DNA of 64,000 nt from the NCBI RefSeq assembly GCF_036884655.1, contig NC_088335.1:40730501-40794500 (forward strand), in the 5' to 3' direction. The DNA is from Musa acuminata AAA Group. Lineage: Eukaryota; Streptophyta; Magnoliopsida; Zingiberales; Musaceae. The position numbers and the translations under genes are program-made. The notes beneath the pieces were generated by a model. The model had not been told where the DNA came from and did no database searches. It saw only the letters and a program-made list of their open reading frames with translations. Positions 44,701 to 57,179 of this stretch are shown piece by piece (the stretch's first letter is position 1; each line of letters starts with the position of its first letter).

Positions 44701-47700
44701 ATGCATATAAAAAAATCATATTTTATACCTCTAAAATATCTTGTATTCCTACAAAAATAACACATTTTATACCTCTAATTTTTTTATAGATCCTACAAGA
44801 ATGAGAACCTATAAAAGAACACTTTTGAAAGGGGAATTTACGATTGTTATGAGTTATAGAATATTATACATTTTGCAAGGGTAAATCTGATCAATATCTT
44901 AATCAAGGATTAATAGTCAACCGAACCAGTCCACTGAAAAAAGGGACACAGACCAGATGATTTTGTTGTTTTCATCCAGGTCACTGCCCAATAGACCTAC
45001 AGAACCGGCGTCAGCATCCAATTTTGATGGATAAAATTGGGTCCACGCCATCAATAACAGCACCATCCATTAACCCTACTGAACCAGGCTTTCCACCTGG
45101 TTTTAATGGTTAAAAACGTCACCATCAGGAGGTAAGCCTGACCACATACTGCCTATTATTTTTTTTACAGTTTTTGGCAGTTGTCCTTTGTTTATTTTTC
45201 CCCTTTCATTTAGTTTTTCACCCATGCTCCTGTCTCTCTCTCCTTTTTTTGTTCGCTCTCCCCTCATCCACCTCTTTTCCTCCCTACTGCCTCGCCACCA
45301 ACACTTCACTATGTCGGTGAGTATGACTAAAACAAATAATCTACAATATAGATGTGGCACCTTTTAGGCAGTCTTTTCAGAAGTCTGTGTTGGAGCCCAA
45401 ATGTTAACCGAGCCCATCCATGGTTAAATAGGAAAGGCTTAAGTCAACTTAGACAAGTCAACAGATCTAATATTTTTGGAACATTGTTAGTAATCTAGGA
45501 AGAGCAACTTGATGAGATTAGATCTATTTTTATTAATATAAGTTGTCTACATATGGATAACCCATTATGTATATAGATTCATCATAATTGGACGTACCTC
45601 AGTCAAAAGAAAGAGGAAATAAAAAAGAAAGAATTACCTTTCCAACCTGTCGCAGTTCATCCTGTAACACAAACAGTAACCCCAAACCATAAACTTATGG
45701 TGTCTGTGTTCTTCGCAAATGTTAATGTCATAGAGAGAGAGATTTTAATTAAATTGTACTAATGAAAACAGTGTGCTATATATAGGCCAGTTGGCCAAGG
45801 ACTATCCTTCTTGACAGAGTGTTTACTCCAGCTTCTAGCCCTTGTAATCCTATCCACAGTCTACTAACTTCTCTCTACATTGACACTATCATCTACTATC
45901 TTTATGTTTTTATAAAAAAGTTAAAAGAACTCACGAAATTATGATGGATACAAAATAAAGCATTGCCGATCTTCTTGCTACTGAGAAGGTCCATCTAAAC
46001 AAGCTCTGGATCCATGCTCCAACAAGACGTGGGGTCCTCAATTCGTATCATTATGAGATGTACATGCGAAGTCATTGACTCACAAGGTGTGACTCAAAGA
46101 ACAATGATCCATATGTAAGGCAAAGACTCGATAGCCATTAAGCCTTAGCATGCTTTTTGACACATTAACATGCTACCTCCACCTTCATTTTTCTTGTTAT
46201 GAGCAACAAGTGATATTTATTCTTTTAACATGGTGCCAAGATGCAGCTAGTCCTCCCTTGAAGTTTAAACTGAACAACAATGAGCAAACCTTCAAGTTAC
46301 AAGGAACCTAAGTCAAATTGTCAATATGAGTTCGCAAATTTTTAAATACAGAATGCATAGTAAATGTTAAATGACAAGTTATTAACAGATCATTCAATCA
46401 CTCACTTTTAATCCTACCCTTGTTGAAATAAGATGTTTACTTACAAGTAGCAAAAGCTTAACAACGCCACCATTAACTAGCAAATTTTACATGATTAACT
46501 GTCAAATCTGTTTTGTATCTGACAATTGGATTGTCCTTTGATGTATTCTTGACAGTGATCAGAAAATAAAGGTTCCCAGCAAGTAGAAAGATTTCATAAT
46601 AAGCTCTTCAATACTAATAAAAAATCCATCATCAACATTTAAGATTTAAGGGTTGTTTGGATTGTCCAACATAATATACCAGCAGAAAGGCAACATGGGC
46701 CAATCAAGATGCAGGAGAGAAGGAAAGTCCATGGTCCCATATCAACTCGATGGAAAGATCCCACAACTCTGGTATTCCATTCCAGGACTGGGATAGGCCA
46801 GGAGAATATAATTGAACTCATTGGAGCAAACTTTATTTGGAAAATTTACCTTACAAACTTATTCTTAGTTTCTCCCATTATTTAGAAAAAATATACAAAA
46901 CCCATGACCATTGTCTTCCTTGCTGTCCTATACTGTGTGCCTCCAATTCTATAAAATGGACTACCAACCAAGGTTCTGAATTCCGTACCATATCGGTGTA
47001 CCGATCAGCAATCGGTACGATACATACCAAGCTAACTAACACATGGTACGCTAAGTTGTACCAATGTACTGCTTGTACCAGTCCTCTATCAGATCGATAC
47101 ATATCAAGTGGTACAGTACAGTATTGCAAACCATGCTACCAACACAAATTGCTAACAAGGTGCATCAACAGTAAAGCAGCATAAAGAATAAAACATATAA
47201 GGTTTGCTCCAGTGGCTATTAGCTAAAGCCTACAATTAATGGGTTGGATCAGAAACCTACTTAAAGGTCCAGAGAACCAGATAATTTTTATCTTGGAATC
47301 CAATACCTCATTCGGAAATCATTACTTGCATGTTCAATCAACCTCACAACCTTTTACCTTGATTACGTCATTTATTAGGAAAATTATAAACAAGCAACCA
47401 TTATTTTCCTTCCAATCATATTCTGTGTGCCTGCAACTCTACAAGATTGACTACTGACATAAATCACTGAGAAGATGCATCAACAGCAAATCAGCATAAA
47501 GTGTAAAGCATAGGCTTGGGCATGAATATTTAGCTCCATTGGCCATTGTCTACAGCCTATGATGAATAGGTTTAGATCAAAGGTCTGCGTGGAAGGTCAC
47601 ACAAATCAGGTAAGTCTAACCTTGGAATCCAATACTTCATTTGAAAATCATTACTCGCATGTTAAATCACCACACAACCTTTAACCTTGATTCTCCCATT

Positions 47701-50700
47701 AATTGGAAAAATTAAAGAACATCAGCAACCATTGTCTTCCAAGCCTAGAAGTCTACAAGATAGACTACCAATATAGATCACTAAAAAGGTGCATCAGCAA
47801 TAAACCAGCATAAAGAGTAAAATATCCAATTCTATCTTCACTTTTGATTTGAGAAAATTTATTGATATAAAACGATCTGGGTCTGGTTAGTGTAAAATGT
47901 GGGTTGTTATCAGGTCTGGGAATCAAGTTGGTATATCGACCTACAAGTCTCATACATACCGGTTAGTGTAAAATTTGGGTTGTTTTGTGATTCTGTTAAT
48001 CATAAAGTCACATAAAACTGCCCAGCATCTTCACATATTACACAGAATAATGAAGATTTGGAATCAATACTTGACACTCAACAATTTGCAGTACCTGACA
48101 CTGAACCACGTGGATCAAAATCTTCAAAAACATTCTTGTCAGTGTTGTTTGCTGATGCAGATGCACCTACTGGGGCATGGCCTAAACCTTGGATTGTACT
48201 TTTCAAAGGAGAACCATCTGTTGGTGCAAAAGGAGAACCTTGGGTTGTGCTTTCTGAAGGAGAGCTTGGTTTAGGTGCATGAGGTGAAGACGCTCTTGGT
48301 GCAGTTGCTACAAATTCATCACCATTCCTAACAATGGGGCTGGTGTCAAAAAAGTCAACTTGCATAATGCTTAAGCAAAACACGATAACAATAAGAATAA
48401 TGATACACAGTCATACCTAGCTTCTTGCATATTGGTTTGAGCATCTCTTGTAGCTTCTTCATAGCTTGGTGGTGCGCTAATACTCTGCTCAGAGGGCCTA
48501 CGTTCCAGCTGCCTGGTGATTATTCATTAGACCAAAACGAAGGTGTTGCTCAGACTAACAGTCCCTTGTGGATCTTAAACATATGAATACTATGACTATT
48601 ATGTTTGTAAAGCCAAAGAAATTTAAAAAGTTCACCTTTCCTCTGGTGGAACACTATCACTTCTGCCACCACCACTTCTGCACCAAAAAGAGCATGGTTG
48701 ACAATTCAATCAAACCATATCTTAAAAAAGTTATGATGAATAACATTTTAATTTGATACAGGAGAAGAAATATTAAGGCACTTGAACTTAAAAACCTAGA
48801 AAAAGGAGCAGCCTAGTGCACAAGGCTCCCACCATTGTAAGGTCCAAGGAGATTTAATGCATACAATCTTATTCTACAAGCAAAGAAGTTTTTGCACAAA
48901 GGGGCAACCTTGTTGTGACACCATGGCTCACCCTCAATTTATTAAAACTGGCAACTTGTAAACATAAAATAATTTCATATCACCTCAATGATCCACAAGA
49001 AGACTTCTTGCTCTAAGTTTAAGATCATAATAACTAGGAACAACACAGTTAAGCAACTTCATTCTTGGTGAAAGAATTAAAACCAATAATCGACTAAGTA
49101 GGGACTAGAGCTTTACCGAGATGAATACCGGTCATCATCATCGATGCTTCGGTTTCTTGAACCATCTTGATAATCATCATTACCATGACCTCCTCTAGAA
49201 TCATCATCTCTAAAACCATCTCTGCCATGATGTTCATCAGAATACACACTACTCCGATCTCCCTCTCGACCATATGAGTCCCTGTCTCTGTTGTATCTAT
49301 CATCATCTTTATATCCCCATTCTCTTTCTTTTCCATTACCATATCGATCTTCGTCTCTACTAGCATTGCGACTCTCATAACGATCATCCTCACAATGGTC
49401 ACTGTAGCCTCCAGGCCTACCAGTTGAACCTGCACCTCGATATCTATGCATCCAAGGAAGAGACACTAAGTATGCAGCGAACCATGTCAATATTGTCTCA
49501 AAATTCAGAAAGCTAACTCACTTGTCCCGGCTAGCAGCACCTTTTTGCCTAAGTTCGTATATTCTCTCTTTATCATTCACCAGAACCACAAGACTCTGGG
49601 ACTTCCTCCTGACATTGTTTCCCTGGTCTCTTCCACTTGAATCAATATACTGGAAATCAGATAAAGTCTGAAATATAGGCAATCATCTCTGGTCAGAAAA
49701 GTGCGTGAATGTAGAGCTTACCTCATTAAAAAATGTCAGTCCATGTTCACTAATTAGGCAGTAAAAAATATTAAGAACAAATGTTATATTACCGATATTT
49801 GGTAGACATGCTCCCTTATTTCATCAATCACGCGTTCAGATCCATGTGCTACTAGGTACTCTAAAACAGTCAGTGCCTAAAGATCAATAGTTGGAAATAA
49901 ATATTAGCTTGATCCATTAAAGGGAATAGTGATTCAATAAATAGATGAACTTTAAGAAATACATATTTTCAACGGGTAATCAAAGGACAGAATCTTAACA
50001 AGTCTACATTGTACATAAGAGCACACCGCACTTGTAGGACCTCAATAATCACACATCATAAATAACTAAGACATCCACCGAATTTACAAGTAAAATAAGA
50101 GTCATATACAACACCTTGTAAACATGACGCCAGTTTTTTCCAGTATCATTGATCCTCTTCCATATCACATTCATGATCATCTGGTATTCATGGCTGTGTG
50201 GTTGTTTAAAAAATGAGGTTCCAGAAATGGCAGCAACAGCAGGAGAAGCAATGCAAAAGATAGCATTATAAGCTTACTAATTCCTGGTTGCCTGTGCAAT
50301 ATCTGCCAGAAGTGATCCATGTGGTCCCCAAGACTCGTTACTGGTTGCATCAAGAATCTGATATCAAGAAACCAATAAAATCATCTATATGTGTGCTCCA
50401 CAAATGACCAAAAATATATACCCATTATTTCATGAGTTTTCTGAAGCTGAATAACATATTGGTGACTTTTATTGACCTAAACCACTACACTTTTTCTCAT
50501 GGTTTGAAAAACTCACAATTCAGTTGCCCAACTGAATACAAACAATTAAGAGACAAAACCAAATTTAAAATATCATCAACAGTATCACAGAATCTACCTT
50601 CTGCTCTATGTTAGGCACCTTTAGAACTTTCTTGTTCACCTCTCGTTTCCTGGAACACATATAAAAGAATCGCATTAGGTCTCTTATAGCTGAGAAGATC

Positions 50701-50913
50701 AAGAACCATGGAAGACGGAACTAAATAATTCAAGTAGAATGTTGATGTTAAAACCTATTAAAACTTTTCTAATATTAGAGTTACTCGATAGCAAGGTCCA
50801 GAGTTATTCTAAGCAGAAGTATCACATAGAATATATGCTAGTTACGAATATAAGTTTAAAAGAATGAGAACTTCTTACAGGTCGCGAACAGTTTGACCAA
50901 ACACTTTTTTCAT
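41754..50913 (-). CDS. Epsin-type clathrin adaptor with ENTH domain, 13 coding exons
   Basis: Exons on the minus strand: 50879-50913, 50598-50649, 50278-50357, 50115-50193, 49793-49876, 49522-49667, 49117-49443, 48636-48677, 48417-48512, 48095-48327, 44176-44375, 42790-43768, 41754-42301. All introns are GT-AG, all phases match, and the total of 2901 bases encodes 966 residues. Epsins bind phosphoinositides through the ENTH domain and recruit clathrin and adaptors to form vesicles at Golgi, endosome or plasma membrane. The ENTH domain (about 1-150) opens [12 protein letters not shown] and contains [18 protein letters not shown] and [16 protein letters not shown]. An Asp/Arg/Tyr-rich region (about 159-267), a PPSYEEA motif, a DLFGS segment and an NPF motif (462-464) follow, then Gln/Pro-rich repeats. 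The tail has NRKEKR and a Met-Gly repeat (about 847-900). Size and tail resemble plant EPSIN2/EPSIN3, but I did not choose between them. Intron 10 is 3.8 kb. Confidence 0.95.
46811..47830. repeat. Degenerate tandem repeat of about 320-340 bases in epsin intron 10
   Basis: Three diverged copies share an order of phrases: a TTGGAATCCAATAC..CATT..AAATCATTAC block, CACAACCTTTNACCTTGATT, a TTAGGAAAATTA-like block, CAACCATT-TTTTCCTTCC/GTCTTCCAAGCC, then CTACAAGATNGACTAC and GGTGCATCA-CAG-AAA-CAGCATAAAG. Copies two and three are at about 47150-47470 and 47471-47815; a partial first copy is at about 46811-46970. Similarity is partial, so the copies are old. Confidence 0.75.
46975..47125. repeat. Cluster of GTACC/GGTAC words in epsin intron 10
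   Basis: About 130 bases in which CGGTAC, GTACCG, GGTACG, TGTACC and similar words alternate on both strands, giving many short dyads. It lies between the first and second copies of the tandem repeat, as if inserted there. It could be a small inverted-repeat transposon remnant. Confidence 0.5.
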
Positions 50914-52010
50914 GATCCTTGTTGACCAAGAACACTGCTGCTATCTCTTCAGAATCTTTTTTTCTTTTTGCAAGTGATCGTCCAAAAAAAACTAACCAGT
51001 TGTCCTAACATTGACAATGCAACATAATAAGATTTAGTAGGCAAATACACAGCATAAGATATAAGCAATGTTATTCATAATATTCGTCAAGAGTTAAAAT
51101 CTAAAAACACAGCTGGTTATCTATGTCACCAAAAGGAAATGAACAATTTTTTCTTTAAAAAAATCCAATAATTCCTAACACATCCAAAAACCTGACACCA
51201 GAATGTCCAGTTATGACAAGGACAAAAATATAATAGGACCTATTGCAAATTAAGAGGAAGAAGGTAATGCTAGATAAAAGTTCAGCTAAACTTCATCATC
51301 TTATGCACCAAATAAGAGGAAAACAGGTAAGCATAATAAACAGTGTTTTACAGAAAAAAATTCATCAACTACATGAGTAGAAGGTCAATCCCAAAATGAA
51401 AAAAAAGTCAGACATCAATAATAAACAACGTAACTGATGAAAGGAAACACATTAAAATGAGATACAAAAATGCCAACAGTAGTCAATAAACCATAAATGA
51501 AAAAATTGAAATAAACAGCCAAAGAGAGCACCAGATTCGTCCCAGTAATACCCCCAATTCTATTAAGATTGACCACATTTCCTACAAAAATGCCAAAGAT
51601 CCGAAAAAACACGAAACGAATAACAAAAAAGCAGCTGAATTTAGTAATCCCCTAAGATTGAATATAGGAATTCAGACAGGATCTTATTTTTATACAGATC
51701 AAGGGAAAAATAATGCAATTCCAAGAGAGGTAGTTCGATTATTTGTCACAACAATCCAGACACATTTACCAGAACAGAAATATCAAAGAAAAAAGGCCAA
51801 CAAAATTATTGATTCTTCAACAAGATTCCACCCAAAACCCATCCAGATCTAATAACTTACAGATCAAACTCGCGTTCATGCACAAATATCTCGAATCAAA
51901 TAACACGCCCGACGGCGACAAATCCCATCCTCCAAGGAAAACCTAGCCCCAAAAGAACATTTCTATTTTCACAACATAATCGGATATGAAACCAAAAGAG
52001 GAACATTTAC
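50914..52010 (-). other. Probable 5' UTR intron of the epsin gene
   Basis: A donor-like GAG/GTAAATG on the minus strand at 52010 and a T/A-rich acceptor tract ending in GATAGCAG about 25 bases before the start codon suggest a 5' leader intron of about 1.07 kb. Nothing else recognisable lies in it. Confidence 0.45.
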
Positions 52011-52330
52011 CTCAATCAATCAATGCAACAACACAAGAAGGACATAGCTCAAGACAAGGCCAGATCCAAAACGACTACGAGTGAATGTTCCAACTTCCAA
52101 ACAGCAAGAAATAACGAGGAAAGAAAAGGGACCAGAACGGACCCGGTGGAAATGTTACGGCCTGGGAGATCAAGATCCGACCCAAAACAAGAGAAGGGAT
52201 CGCAGGGTTGGGGAAGAGGAGGAAGGAGAAGGGAAACGTAGATCCGCGGATGGATTCGCAAGCGCTCCACCGACGAGCCCTAGAGCTTCTTGCTCTTCCT
52301 CCCGGATGGCGAATGGAAGGAGAAGAAGAA
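52011..52330 (-). promoter_or_regulatory. Probable non-coding first exon and core promoter region of the epsin gene
   Basis: The only GC-rich island upstream of the epsin start codon. On the minus strand it is pyrimidine-rich like a plant 5' UTR, including CTTGCTCTTCCTC-type stretches on the opposite side, and ends at a good donor (52010). No TATA box is obvious, so the transcription start is uncertain. Open frames through it look like artefacts of purine-rich DNA. Confidence 0.35.
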
Positions 52331-52978
52331 TGTGAAGAAGCGAAGGAGGAAATAGGGAAACAAAAGGGAATGGAAGGGAGAAGACGTCGGGGGTGGGGGG
52401 TGGGGGGGAGAGAGGGGGAAGAACGGAAAGAAGAAATTGACCGACACGTGCCGGTTTCCTCGTGTTTCGGGGGGCTTAATATTTACAGGTTTTACGAGAG
52501 ATTTATTCTGATAATAACAGTGTGTATTAGGTGGGGTGGAGAGTTTCCTACACGTTCTCAACAGAAAACAGGATTTATGTACTACAGATTTCAAGCTTTA
52601 CGGGTGGGGGCCATTAAATTTGTAGAGGAAAACGAACCGACAGGTGGATCCGAACAGGCATACGTGGCCGTGACAGAAAGATGGATTTGCGATGGCGGTA
52701 ATACCAGTGGCCGAACGGAGGGAGCAAGGAAATGGAGCGCACTGCTGATCGTGTTTTCGGCCGAGATGGCAACGACGGTGTGGGATGCGGATCACGAATC
52801 ACCGGCCACCCACCCTCTCTCAAAGAACTCTTTGTGCATCACAAGTTTTCTTTTTATCATATAAAATTATTGAGTTATTTCTTTTTTTTTTCTTCGATCC
52901 GTTTTGTGTAGTTAAATGATATGAAATGTGTATTATTACATTTATCATAGATAGAATTTTAGGCTCGACTGTAAGATT

Positions 52979-53045
<67 letters not shown>

Positions 53046-53919
53046 TTATGTTTAAGGTGAAACATAATGGTTGGAATAGAAAAGTTGGTAGAATCTATAT
53101 GAAAAAGAAATAGATTATATAGATTATTGTCGATTCTTGAAGTCATGCAATTACTTATGGTAGAAGATCAGCATCAAAGCTTTTGTTTTCAAGAAGATTG
53201 ACAATTCTGTGTGACCATATTGGACAATATATTGTAGCAATAATAATCTTAAACATATTACCTATGAAGAGAAGCACTCTTTGAACTATGGACAATTCAC
53301 ATCATCAAATCAAAGATAATAGAGGAGGAATGCAATATATCATCTTGGATAAATTAGTTTCCTTAGATAAAGACATTATGGCATGTCCACCAAACAAAAT
53401 TCTAGAGAAATATACCCCAATACTATCGAGGCCATCCTATACATGATTACTTACCCACCACTAATTATTTTGTTAATATTGATGTCATTTAATTATTACA
53501 TAACATGCAAATATATATAACTTCTTGCCTCCACGCCTAAGGTACAACAACTGTTATTAAAAAGAGGAGTTGGTATTTAATGTATCTCCTTGGTAAATGT
53601 ATGCTTCAAGTGACACACATAATCTCTATGAAATTTCAATCTTTTGGAATTTAATGTATTCCTCTCGGAAAATTCGACTTTCAATTCGAGCTCGATCAGT
53701 GACCGTCGCTTCACAAATACATCACTCGGATTGAACCTGCTTCATCCAAATAGCAACATGGAACCAAAACCAAGCAAGAGAGCGACGTAGGAGGATAAAG
53801 TTGTTGCTGCTGCATGGTCCGCCGTCACCGTCCATCAACCTCCATTAATTACGCTGTAGTTCTTCGCGCGGCGCCATCAAATTACAGCGAGCGATTGGAC
53901 AGAGAACCAAACAAGAAAA
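52331..53919. other. Intergenic DNA
   Basis: Purine-rich to about 52440, then mixed DNA, then AT-rich with the long AT microsatellite. No gene recognised. Confidence 0.5.
52982..53041. repeat. (AT)n microsatellite
   Basis: About 60 bases of uninterrupted AT. Confidence 0.97.
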
Positions 53920-53987
53920 TGGAGTTGGATAGACTCATCGTTGACTGCTCTCCCTTCGCACAACCCGCCAAGTATGATCTCAGGTTT
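53920..53987 (+). pseudogene. Possible orphan first exon, product unknown
   Basis: An ATG in good context (AAAATGG) opens 22 codons starting MELDRLIVDCSPFAQPAKYD, followed at once by a splice-donor-like CTCAG/GTTTG. The frame is also open further upstream (from 53814). No matching second exon is visible: a tandem duplication and then a gypsy element follow. I do not recognise the peptide. It could be the stump of a gene cut off by the repeats, or chance. Confidence 0.2.
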
Positions 53988-54031
53988 GTTTCCTGCTTTT
54001 CTTTTTTTACGTGTTCGTGTTTGTCGGGGGA

Positions 54032-54309
54032 GAAATCTGTTTGGGATGACATTTGCTTATCATCTTTATTTTTCTCTCTCTAAAGAACATAGAACATTGC
54101 TTATCATCTTTATTTTTTCTCACTCTTGGGACTCCAACAAACGTTGTCCGTGGGATAACGAGTCGATGCTCTCTTTCTTGGAAATCTGTTTGGGATGACA
54201 TTTGCTTATCATCTTTATTTTTCTCTCTCTAAAGAACATGGAACATTGCTTATCATCTTTATTTTTTCTCACTCCTGGGACTCCAACAAACGTTGTCGGT
54301 GGGATAAAG
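54032..54309. repeat. Tandem duplication, two copies, period 149 bases
   Basis: The block starting GAAATCTGTTTGGGATGACA occurs at 54032-54180 and again at 54181-54309, nearly identical (a handful of substitutions, and the tail of the second copy ends early). Within each copy a GCTTATCATCTTTATTTTT phrase is itself doubled. Confidence 0.95.
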
Positions 54310-54955
54310 AGGGGTGAAATGGAGCTTTCGATCGATTGAGGTCATGCCATCCATGACTCAACTCATTCAAGGACTGCTTTGTACGTCAAAATTCGTTTAG
54401 TTTTTTCTTGGAATTAATATGGCTCATTTTAGTATGACAGCAGACAAAGAACCTCCGAGTTGATACAAAGCAACACCTTAATCTCAAACGAGACAACCAC
54501 AAGACCTCCACGTTGTTCAGTGCTAGACATCATGAAGCCATTTTGCAAAACTCAAGATGGTGCCACATGATGCTAACCCTAGCAGTGCCGCATGGCGTCG
54601 ACCCATACGGGTCAGTCAGCGCTCATCTGCATGGTACAGGTCATCTTCCTGAGGAGTCGACAATCATTAAAAGACTGTGAATGATCGACCACCCCTTCGT
54701 AGGTATAAAAGCTAACTCTATATTATTTCACTAAATTCTAACTTAAGCTTCGGATGGGTCGAGTCGGGAAATCCCCCTCCTGACCTCAACCTGAGTGTAG
54801 GTGCTTGACAATAAAAAAATAAGCGACGAGGCCCATGACTCAACATGACTCGATGCTCACTTTAACCATTCGAGTCTCCACATGGGCAACCTTACACATT
54901 CAGGATTGGATCGAGCTGTGCTAACTCTTTGGCCATGGTATAAATGTTTACCAAC

Positions 54956-55547
54956 ATTTTGACGCTAGAAGGAAGATTTGATGTCGCAAGAACGCCCCTA
55001 AACAAGCAACCCGAGAGAGTGCCCAGGAGAAGAACCACCCTCGACTCACCTGACCTTTGGGTTTGGAGGATAGCCCCCACTTCCTCTAAGCCTAGAAGGA
55101 AATACTTCGATCGCGACCCCAAGTTATTGTTGGTAGCTATTTAATGATCCCAAGCTGTAGCCTCTTGGAACCACCATGGGTCAACCTGCTATTTAATGAC
55201 CCCAAGCTGTAGCCGAGGCATTCCTTAGCCTCACACACCAAGTCCAAACCTTAGTAGGGATGATGTAGGCTATCATCCCCCTCGTCCCCCAGCTTGCCTA
55301 GCAGTTGGCGCTATCCCAACCGCCATTGTCGCCACGGGACCCGCCGACCCCTATCACTGAACTGCGAATGCCATCTCTAGCCCCTCAGCAACCTAGAGCA
55401 GTGGATGTTAGTCTATTTCCCGAGGAGCAATCGGGGAACCCAAGGCCAACACCAGAGAATAGTGCCCCGGGTCCCTAACGCACCATCCCGAGCTCCCGCG
55501 AGCCCGACACCTTGTAATTCGACTCGATGGACTCTCTCTAGGCTTAG
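54956..55547 (+). other. Leader of the Tat-type element
   Basis: Begins with a decayed primer-binding region just after TACCAACA. A 52-base tandem partial duplication (TATTTAATGAYCCCAAGCTGTAGCC at 55138 and 55190) lies within it. Proline-rich open frames near 55400 may be the N-terminal part of gag. Confidence 0.55.
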
Positions 55548-56520
55548 TTGCACTTGGTCAACCAACATTTGGACGAGGTCCAGAAGGAGTTCCACAAGTC
55601 CAAAGAGGAGCTTGGGGAAGCCTCCTTGGCAGGGTCCCCCTTCATGCAGAAAATCCAATACAAATTGATACCATTGAACTTTTGTCTCCCCACGCTCGAA
55701 GCTTACGACGGTGGCTCCGACTCGACAGAGCATGTCACTGCCTTTTGGGCTTAGATGGCACTATATGGTATGTCCAACACCCTAATGTGCTGAGCATTTC
55801 CAACCACTCTCCGGGGTTCGACTCAGATGTGGTACACCTAACTCAAGTAAGCCTCGGTGTCAACTTTTAACCAGCTCACAAGAGAATTCAAAGCTTAATT
55901 TTCTGGCCAGTGCATAGTCGAAATTATATGCAACCATGCTCATTTTGTCGCCCGCTTTGTTGCCAAGATTTGAGAAGTCCTAGAGCCCACCCCTCACTGA
56001 TCATGCAAGCATTCTTAATGGGTCTGCAATCGTCCAGATTCTTCTGGTCATTGGTTGAGCGACCGGCGGCAACCATCCTTGAGATGCTCTAACGTGCAAA
56101 CCAATACATTGCCGTAGAAGCCTTAATGGTGGGAAAGCATGAGGAGCACAAGAGGCCTTGCACGAAGTAATCCCGAGTGCAGCCCTCAGGCCCGTCAAGA
56201 AGAAGGCTCGATTGACCCAAGCCACCACTTCCAAGGCCACCTCTCCCACCCTTGAGTTCATTCAAAATGGAGATCTTCCTCTATATCAGAGAGAGGGGCC
56301 TCCTAAGGGCACCCAACATGATGAAGACTCCGCACAAGCTCAGAGATCGCTCCAAGTATTGCCGCTTACACCATGACTATAGCCATGACACCGAGGAGTG
56401 CCACAACCTAAAGAACCAGATCAAGGAGCTCATTTGCAGAGGGCACCTTAGACGTTATGTCAAGAAGCAATAGGAATTTTCCCCACACCCCTCAGGCCCT
56501 GTTGAAAAATAAATCAACGT
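55548..56520 (+). pseudogene. Gag of the Tat-type element, broken
   Basis: The + strand reads a gag N-domain (SPFMQKIQYKLIPLNF..PTLEAYDGGSD..EHVTAF) and, after several stops and frame changes, [21 protein letters not shown] and a zinc-knuckle-like region (KYCRLHHDYSHDTEECHNLK, C-X3-H-type order). Internal stops are frequent and no long frame survives. Confidence 0.82.
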
Positions 56521-56629
56521 CATTATCAACGATTCGACTTTCGGTGGAGATAGCACATCAGGACGAAAAGCCTACGCCCGAGCAATCATGGAAAAGCGTC
56601 CCCGGCAACAGGACAAGCCCTAGATCACC

Positions 56630-57004
56630 TTGCTAGCAAGGGAAGTCGAGCACCCCAACCATGATGACGCTTTGGTGATCTCGGCTAGGATTGCCAATAC
56701 TCGAGTCAAAAGGATAATGGTAGACACTGGAAGCTCGGCAAACGTCCTATACTTTGATGCCTTCCAAAAGCTCAACTTGACCAAAAAAGACCTAGCTCCT
56801 ATGGCCTCGACTCTCATCGGGTTCATCGGAGATTCTATCTTGCCCCTCGACACTACCACTCTACCTATTGCCATTAGCGAGGAGCCGAGGTCCAAGACTG
56901 TGATGGTTACTTTCATGGTAGTCGGACTCCCCTCAGCATACAACGTCATCCTAGGTTGCCCGACCCTTAACAAGTTGAGAGCTGTCATCTCCATCTATCA
57001 CTAG
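56630..57004 (+). pseudogene. Aspartic protease of the Tat-type element
   Basis: An open stretch of 124 codons with VKRIMVDTGSSANVLYFDAF, the catalytic DTG, then LIGFIGDSILPLDTTTLP and AYNVILGCPTLNKLRAV, the standard retroelement protease of this lineage. It has its own open frame but is cut off from gag and reverse transcriptase by stops. Confidence 0.88.
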
Positions 57005-57179
57005 ACAGTAAAATTTCCAACTTATGCCGGGATTGGAGAAGGAGCAATCCTCGGGAGTCAAGGCAATGCTATCTGGCAATTGTCATGTTGCCTAAGAAGC
57101 TAAAACCAGAGCCACTCGTGTCCGACCCTCGAGATGCCGTTAAACTGTAACTTTGTCCTGAGCTGACCAAGTAGATACT

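Larger units (their letters stand above)
44376..48094 (-). other. Intron 10 of the epsin gene, 3.7 kb
   Basis: Largest intron of the gene. It has no retrotransposon domain or LTR pair that I recognise. It contains a three-copy degenerate tandem repeat and a cluster of GTACC-type words, both listed separately. A 24-base segment with perfect splice signals at 45638-45661 is discussed in the findings. Confidence 0.8.

Noticed and set aside
46975..47125. CRISPR-like or regulatory array of GTACC words
   Set aside because: Spacing is irregular, units differ, and this is plant nuclear intron DNA; an inverted-repeat transposon remnant is simpler.
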